DNA of 64,000 nt. Source: Saccharospirillum sp965652395. Lineage in GTDB: Bacteria > Pseudomonadota > Gammaproteobacteria > Pseudomonadales > Natronospirillaceae. Positions 60,128 to 64,000 of the stretch are shown here, in pieces. The notes beneath the pieces are model-generated. The model was given only the letters and a program-made list of their open reading frames with translations. It did not search any database and was not told the origin of the DNA. The translations under genes were made by a program, and so were the position numbers. The DNA lies in contig CBFGUW010000009.1 of NCBI GenBank assembly GCA_965652395.1, positions 62,001-126,000 on the forward strand. Direction: 5' to 3'. How positions within the stretch are numbered: position 1 is the first letter of the stretch; the number at the start of each line of letters is the position of its first letter.

Positions 60128-61171
60128 ATGACGGACGCGTCAAAACCCTTGAGTTATAAAGACGCCGGTGTCGATATCGACGCCGGTAACGCCCTGGTTG
60201 ACCGCATCAAAGGTACGGTCAAGAAAACCCGACGCCCCGAAGTAATGGGTGGCATTGGTGGTTTTGGCGCTTTGTGCCGCATACCCAAGCACTACAAGAA
60301 CCCGGTTCTGGTCTCCGGAACCGACGGCGTCGGCACTAAGCTGAAACTCGCGATGGACCTCAACCGCCACGACACTATCGGCATCGATCTGGTCGCCATG
60401 TGCGTGAACGATTTGATCGTCTGCGGCGCCGAACCCCTGTTCTTCCTCGACTATTATGCGACCGGCAAACTCTCGGTGGACATCGCCAGTCGGGTGGTCG
60501 CCGGTATCGGCGAGGGTTGCCAACAAGCCAATTGTTCTCTGGTCGGCGGAGAAACCGCGGAAATGCCCGGCATGTACCAGGGCGAGGACTACGATCTGGC
60601 CGGATTCTGCGTCGGTGTCGTGGAAGAGGATAAAATCCTGGACGGTGCGGGTGTTCGAGCAGGCGACAAGGTCATCGGCCTCGCCTCTTCCGGGCCTCAT
60701 TCCAATGGTTACTCTCTGATCCGCAAGGTTCTGGAAGTCTCGAACGCCGACCTGAACCAGCCCATGGGCGACGGCACCCTGGCGGATGCCTTGATGGCAC
60801 CCACCCGTATTTACGTGAAACAGACCCTGCGCCTGCTGGCCAATCAAACAGTTAACGCCATTTCCCATATCACCGGTGGCGGCTTCTACGAGAACCTTCC
60901 CCGCGTCCTGCCGGATTCATTGGCCATTCGCATCAACCCGGCGCAATGGCAACGTCCGGCAGTATTCGACTGGTTGCAGCAAAACGGCAACATCGAGGAC
61001 CGTGAAATGTATCGCACCTTCAACTGCGGTATCGGCTTGGTAGTCGTGGTTCCGGCGGCCGAAGCGGAAGATGTCGTCAGTCAGCTGAAAGCCTCAGGTG
61101 AGACGCCGATCATGATGGGCGAAGTGGAAACCCGTCGCGACGAAGCCGTTATCATCGAAGGCGTGAATTAA
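60128..61171 (+). CDS. purM: Phosphoribosylformylglycinamidine cyclo-ligase PurM
   Basis: A 347-residue AIR synthetase of purine synthesis. SYKDAGVDIDAGNALVDRIK at the N-terminus, VSGTDGVGTKLKLA, LFFLDYYATGKL and VGGETAEMPGMY are diagnostic. ATG 60128 has GGAG eight bases upstream; an ATG four codons earlier is less likely. A -10-like TACAAT lies at 60083-60088, with only a weak -35. purN follows after 2 bp. Cytoplasmic. Confidence 0.95.
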   Translation: MTDASKPLSYKDAGVDIDAGNALVDRIKGTVKKTRRPEVMGGIGGFGALCRIPKHYKNPVLVSGTDGVGTKLKLAMDLNRHDTIGIDLVAMCVNDLIVCGAEPLFFLDYYATGKLSVDIASRVVAGIGEGCQQANCSLVGGETAEMPGMYQGEDYDLAGFCVGVVEEDKILDGAGVRAGDKVIGLASSGPHSNGYSLIRKVLEVSNADLNQPMGDGTLADALMAPTRIYVKQTLRLLANQTVNAISHITGGGFYENLPRVLPDSLAIRINPAQWQRPAVFDWLQQNGNIEDREMYRTFNCGIGLVVVVPAAEAEDVVSQLKASGETPIMMGEVETRRDEAVIIEGVN

Positions 61172-61173
61172 TT

Positions 61174-61839
61174 GTGAAGAGCCTGACGGTGAAGAACATT
61201 GTCGTCCTGATCAGCGGTAGCGGCTCGAACCTCCAGGCCATCCTCGATGGTTGCAGCGAAGGCCGCATTCCCGCCCGGATTGCCGCTGTCATTTCCAACC
61301 GCCCCGGCGTCATGGGGCTGGAACGGGCCGAGCGCGCCGGAGTTCCGGCGCTGACGTTGGACCATAAAGGTTATGACAGCCGTGAATCGTTCGACCGGGC
61401 CCTCGCCGAATTGATCGATCGCCACGAGCCGGATCTGGTGGTGCTCGCCGGTTTCATGCGCATACTCACACCCGAGTTCGTACGGCATTATGAGGGGCGG
61501 ATGCTCAACATCCACCCTTCCCTGCTGCCCAAATACACCGGTCTGAACACTCACCAGCGCGCACTGGAAGCGGGAGACCTCGAGGCCGGGGCCACCGTCC
61601 ACTTCGTCACGCCAGAGCTGGACGGCGGCCCACCCATCGCGCAAATGACCGTAGCCATCGAATCGGGTGATGACGCCACCACTCTGGCGAAACGCGTACT
61701 GGGCCGGGAACACACCCTCTATCCAACTGTGATTCGCTGGTTCGTGGAAGATCGGTTGGCATTGAGAAATGAGACAGCCTATCTTGACGGCGACCCCCTT
61801 CCCAAAGGCGGGCGTCTGCTGGATACTGGGACACCATGA
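61174..61839 (+). CDS. purN: Phosphoribosylglycinamide formyltransferase PurN
   Basis: A 221-residue GAR formyltransferase. IVVLISGSGSNLQAILDGC, LAGFMRILTPEFV, NIHPSLLPKYTGLNTHQRAL (catalytic Asn and His) and HFVTPELDGGPPIAQ (Asp) are all present. The start is GTG 61174, two bases after the purM stop. Works beside PurM in purine synthesis using 10-formyl-tetrahydrofolate. Its stop overlaps the next gene start (ATGA). Confidence 0.95.
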   Translation: MKSLTVKNIVVLISGSGSNLQAILDGCSEGRIPARIAAVISNRPGVMGLERAERAGVPALTLDHKGYDSRESFDRALAELIDRHEPDLVVLAGFMRILTPEFVRHYEGRMLNIHPSLLPKYTGLNTHQRALEAGDLEAGATVHFVTPELDGGPPIAQMTVAIESGDDATTLAKRVLGREHTLYPTVIRWFVEDRLALRNETAYLDGDPLPKGGRLLDTGTP

Positions 61840-62558
61840 AACGACTTGCTCACATCCTCATTTGGATCGCTCTGTCCGGCTTTTCAGCCGCACAGGCTGT
61901 TGAGCTGATCCCCTTCACGGCGGAACTTGAAGCCATCCGCTACGGTGCTATCGATTTGAAAACCGGTGGCACTCTTCAATTGAAACAGAACAATAATCAG
62001 CAGTGGCATTATCGCCTCGCCACCGATGGTCGCACCGTCTCTCTGGAAGAGGAGGTATGGCTGACGGTCGACGGGGACCAATTACTGCCGCAACGCTATG
62101 AATTTCAAAGTAAATTGTTCTGGGTCAAGAACACCAAATCGCTCAGGTTCGATCATAGTGCCAACCGAGTGACCGGTCGTGTCGATAAAGACCGCATCGA
62201 CACCGAATTCGAACCGCCGCTCTACGATGCCATTGGCTACCAACTGGCCCTGCAACAGGCATTGATCGCGGGGGAGCATACCATCGCTTTCGACGTATTT
62301 CGTCACAAGCGACCGGACCGCATGGCGTTTCGGGTCATCGGCGAAGAAATGCTGGACCTTCCATCCGGCCGTATATATACCTGGATCATTGAGCAGACTG
62401 ACCCCGTCGGCGAGAACGAACGGAAATTGATATGGGTCGCGCCCCATCTCAACTATGTTCCGCTGCGTTTCGGTCGCTATGAAAAAGGCAAACTCAAAGA
62501 AGAGATTCGCACCCTGTCCCTCACACTGGACGGCCAGGCCATCTCTTTCGATCAATAG
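61836..62558 (+). CDS. DUF3108 protein, exported
   Basis: A 240-residue protein with a signal peptide (MKRLAHILIWIALSGFSAAQ, cleavage after AQA). The mature part is beta-rich (VELIPFTAELEAIRYGAIDL; VPLRFGRYEKGKLKEEIRT) and fits the DUF3108 family, found behind purN in many gammaproteobacteria. Function unknown; periplasmic. Start ATG 61836 overlaps purN, so translation is coupled. Confidence 0.88.
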   Translation: MKRLAHILIWIALSGFSAAQAVELIPFTAELEAIRYGAIDLKTGGTLQLKQNNNQQWHYRLATDGRTVSLEEEVWLTVDGDQLLPQRYEFQSKLFWVKNTKSLRFDHSANRVTGRVDKDRIDTEFEPPLYDAIGYQLALQQALIAGEHTIAFDVFRHKRPDRMAFRVIGEEMLDLPSGRIYTWIIEQTDPVGENERKLIWVAPHLNYVPLRFGRYEKGKLKEEIRTLSLTLDGQAISFDQ

Positions 62559-62611
62559 GGAGCCCTCCCGCTGTTGCGAGGCTCCCGTAGCCAAGGAGAC
62601 CTTCCACATCC

Positions 62612-63607
62612 ATGAAAGTCGCCATATTCAGCAGCAAACCCTACGACGAGACCTATCTGAACAAGGCCAACAAAGCCCAACATCAGTTGACCTTTCTGGA
62701 GCCTCACCTGGATGCCAGCACAGCGGCCCTCAGCAAAGGGCATGATGCCGTCTGCTGCTTCGTCAACGACACTCTCGACGAAGCCACTTTGCTTCAGTTA
62801 CACGAACAAGGCATCCGGTTAATCGCCCTTCGTTGCGCGGGCTTTAACAATGTAGATCTACCCACGGCTCAGCGGCTTGGCATCACCGTAGCCAGAGTGC
62901 CTGACTATTCCCCCTACGCCGTGGCGGAACATGCCGTCGCACTCATTCTCGGCCTCAACCGCAATACTCATCGCGCCTTCAACCGAGTACGAGAGAATGA
63001 CTACTCCCTTCATGGCCTGCTTGGGTTCGACCTCCATGGCAAAACAGTGGGTGTGATCGGCACTGGTAAAATCGGAGTGGCGTTTATCCGCATTATGAAA
63101 GGGTTCGGCTGCAAGGTGATTTGCCACGACCCTTACACCAACCCACAAGCCCTTGAAGCGGGCGCTGAATATGTAGACCAGGAACAACTTTGGGCCGAAA
63201 GCGACGTCATCTCGTTACACTGCCCCTTGTTGCCGGCGACCAAGCATCTGATCAACCGGAACACGCTCGCCAAAATGAAATCCGGCGTGATGTTGATCAA
63301 CACCAGCCGTGGCGGCCTGATCGATACCGTCGATGTCATTAACGCCTTGAAAAGCGGGCAGCTGGGCTATCTCGGCCTGGATGTCTATGAGGAGGAAGCG
63401 GATCTGTTCTTCGAGGACAATTCCGATGTACTGCTCAAAGACGATACTTTTGCCCGCCTACTCACCTTCCGCAACGTGCTGATTACCGGCCATCAGGCCT
63501 TCTTCACCCAGGAAGCGCTGAAGGCGATTTCCGAAGTGACACTCAGTAATATAGGGCATTTCGAAGAAGGCAATCTGGATAAAATACACCAAGTAAAAAT
63601 TGACTAA
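62612..63607 (+). CDS. ldhA: D-lactate dehydrogenase (2-hydroxyacid dehydrogenase)
   Basis: A 331-residue enzyme of the D-isomer 2-hydroxyacid dehydrogenase family. It starts MKVAIFSSKPYDETYL like E. coli LdhA. GVIGTGKIGVAFIRIMKGFG binds NAD; the catalytic Arg is in NTSRGGLIDT; Glu in GLDVYEEEADLFFED; His in ITGHQAFFTQEAL. AAGGAG is upstream of ATG 62612. Reduces pyruvate to D-lactate in fermentation. Cytoplasmic. Confidence 0.93.
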   Translation: MKVAIFSSKPYDETYLNKANKAQHQLTFLEPHLDASTAALSKGHDAVCCFVNDTLDEATLLQLHEQGIRLIALRCAGFNNVDLPTAQRLGITVARVPDYSPYAVAEHAVALILGLNRNTHRAFNRVRENDYSLHGLLGFDLHGKTVGVIGTGKIGVAFIRIMKGFGCKVICHDPYTNPQALEAGAEYVDQEQLWAESDVISLHCPLLPATKHLINRNTLAKMKSGVMLINTSRGGLIDTVDVINALKSGQLGYLGLDVYEEEADLFFEDNSDVLLKDDTFARLLTFRNVLITGHQAFFTQEALKAISEVTLSNIGHFEEGNLDKIHQVKID

Positions 63608-63654
63608 ACCCACATTTTTCGAACTGCCGCTGGCTAGAGCCGTGCCGGGCCAGG

Positions 63655-63697
63655 CAAAAAAAACCGCCCGGTAGCGCTAGCCACCGGGCGGTTTTTA
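63655..63697. terminator. Bidirectional terminator between ldhA and rplT
   Basis: AACCGCCCGGT (63662-63672) and ACCGGGCGGTT (63683-63693) form an 11-bp stem with a 10-base loop, A-rich on the left (seven or more A) and T-rich on the right. It can stop transcripts from both convergent genes. Confidence 0.92.
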
Positions 63698-63712
63698 TGA
63701 AACCGAGAAACC

Positions 63713-64000
63713 TCAAGCCAGCTTGGCTTTGGCCTGTTCGGTCAGAGCCGCGAAGGCAACTTTATCGTGAACGGCCAGATCCGCGAGGATCTTACGGTCG
63801 ATCTCGATAGCCGCTTTCTTCAGGCCGTTGATGAACTTGCTGTAAGACAGACCATTCACACGGGCTTCGGCGTTGATACGAGCGATCCACAGGGCACGGA
63901 ACTGACGCTTACGCTGGCGACGGTCACGATAGGCATATTGACCTGCTTTGATGACCGCCTGCTTGGCAACACGGAATACGCGTGAACGCGCACCGTAATA
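63713..64000 (-). CDS. rplT: 50S ribosomal protein L20 (start beyond window)
   Basis: The last 95 codons of L20 are present, reading from YYGARSRVFRVAKQAVIKAG through QRKRQFRALWIARINAEARV and NGLSYSKFINGLKKAAIEID to the stop at 63713. Only about the first 23 residues are missing. L20 binds 23S rRNA early in 50S assembly. It is probably part of an infC-rpmI-rplT operon reaching beyond the window. The end is insulated by the terminator at 63655-63697. Confidence 0.96.
   Translation of the reverse strand, partial: YYGARSRVFRVAKQAVIKAGQYAYRDRRQRKRQFRALWIARINAEARVNGLSYSKFINGLKKAAIEIDRKILADLAVHDKVAFAALTEQAKAKLA

Noticed and set aside
1..64000. tRNA, rRNA, prophage, transposase or toxin-antitoxin genes
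   Set aside because: No cloverleaf-like or rRNA sequence, recombinase or transposase motif was recognised on either strand.

Overview
The window looks like the chromosome of a motile, polar-flagellated marine-type gammaproteobacterium of the Oceanospirillales/Marinobacter/Pseudomonas neighbourhood. Reasons: the purM-purN-DUF3108, hda-DUF2066, fpr/finR and truC neighbourhoods, RpoN- and FliA-type flagellar promoters, and moderately GC-rich DNA with ordinary Shine-Dalgarno sites. No genus can be fixed from the sequence alone. No rRNA, tRNA, CRISPR array, prophage or transposase gene was seen.

Layout. (1) 1-8289, minus strand: a tightly coupled operon for pseudaminic acid (flagellin sialic-acid-like sugar): pseG-pseI, a 147-bp gap with a sigma-54-like promoter, then pseB-pseC-pseF. 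It is followed by a less usual tail (Gfo/Idh/MocA oxidoreductase, second DegT aminotransferase, GNAT acetyltransferase) and an unidentified protein cut by the window edge. (2) 8456-23371: one small plus-strand gene, then the hook/rod/ring operon flgBCDEFGHIJKL on the minus strand from a near-consensus sigma-54 promoter at 23414-23430. FlgE (1219 aa) and FlgK (1019 aa) are far longer than usual and share an inserted module. (3) 23621-27687: two tandem DUF4382 lipoprotein genes, each with its own terminator, then cheR and cheV. (4) 28035-32537, plus strand: flgA, then flgM (sigma-28 promoter), flgN, a long coiled-coil membrane protein and a NarL-type response regulator. (5) 32599-46114, minus strand: a symporter-fused hybrid histidine kinase and a carboxylate uptake/activation cluster (two acyl-CoA ligases, a Liv-type ABC transporter, an alpha/beta hydrolase, a TetR regulator). 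(6) 46348-51375: a chemoreceptor with a sigma-28 promoter, trxC, divergent fpr/finR and a lipoprotein. (7) 51427-54494: thiolase, short-chain dehydrogenase and an enoyl-CoA hydratase-family enzyme. (8) 54598-64000: housekeeping genes (ATM1-like ABC exporter, truC, hda, purM, purN, ldhA, rplT).

How the parts work together: regions 1-4 and the chemoreceptor build, glycosylate, time and steer the flagellum. FlgB-L form rod, rings, hook and junction; FlgA and FlgI make the P ring; FlgM and FlgN set late-gene timing and chaperone FlgK/FlgL; the Pse enzymes make the flagellin sugar; CheR, CheV and the receptor give chemotaxis. Regions 5 and 7 suggest catabolism of an organic acid via CoA thioesters.

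The least explained feature is a family of four large intergenic stem-loop elements (E1-E4: 28843-28941, 29005-29132, 37846-37942, 38050-38236). Each has its own 22-24-nt inverted-repeat arms but a shared core (GGGGTCGC, GCTTG, a hairpin looped on CATCCAT, then CCCC). They come as two facing pairs, and E1 and E4 carry a related leader starting at the stop codon of the neighbouring gene. Two other short-repeat families (a REPIN-like dyad and a GGGAGACGC family) lie in flagellar-operon gaps; the GGGAGACGC family also occurs after the chemoreceptor gene.
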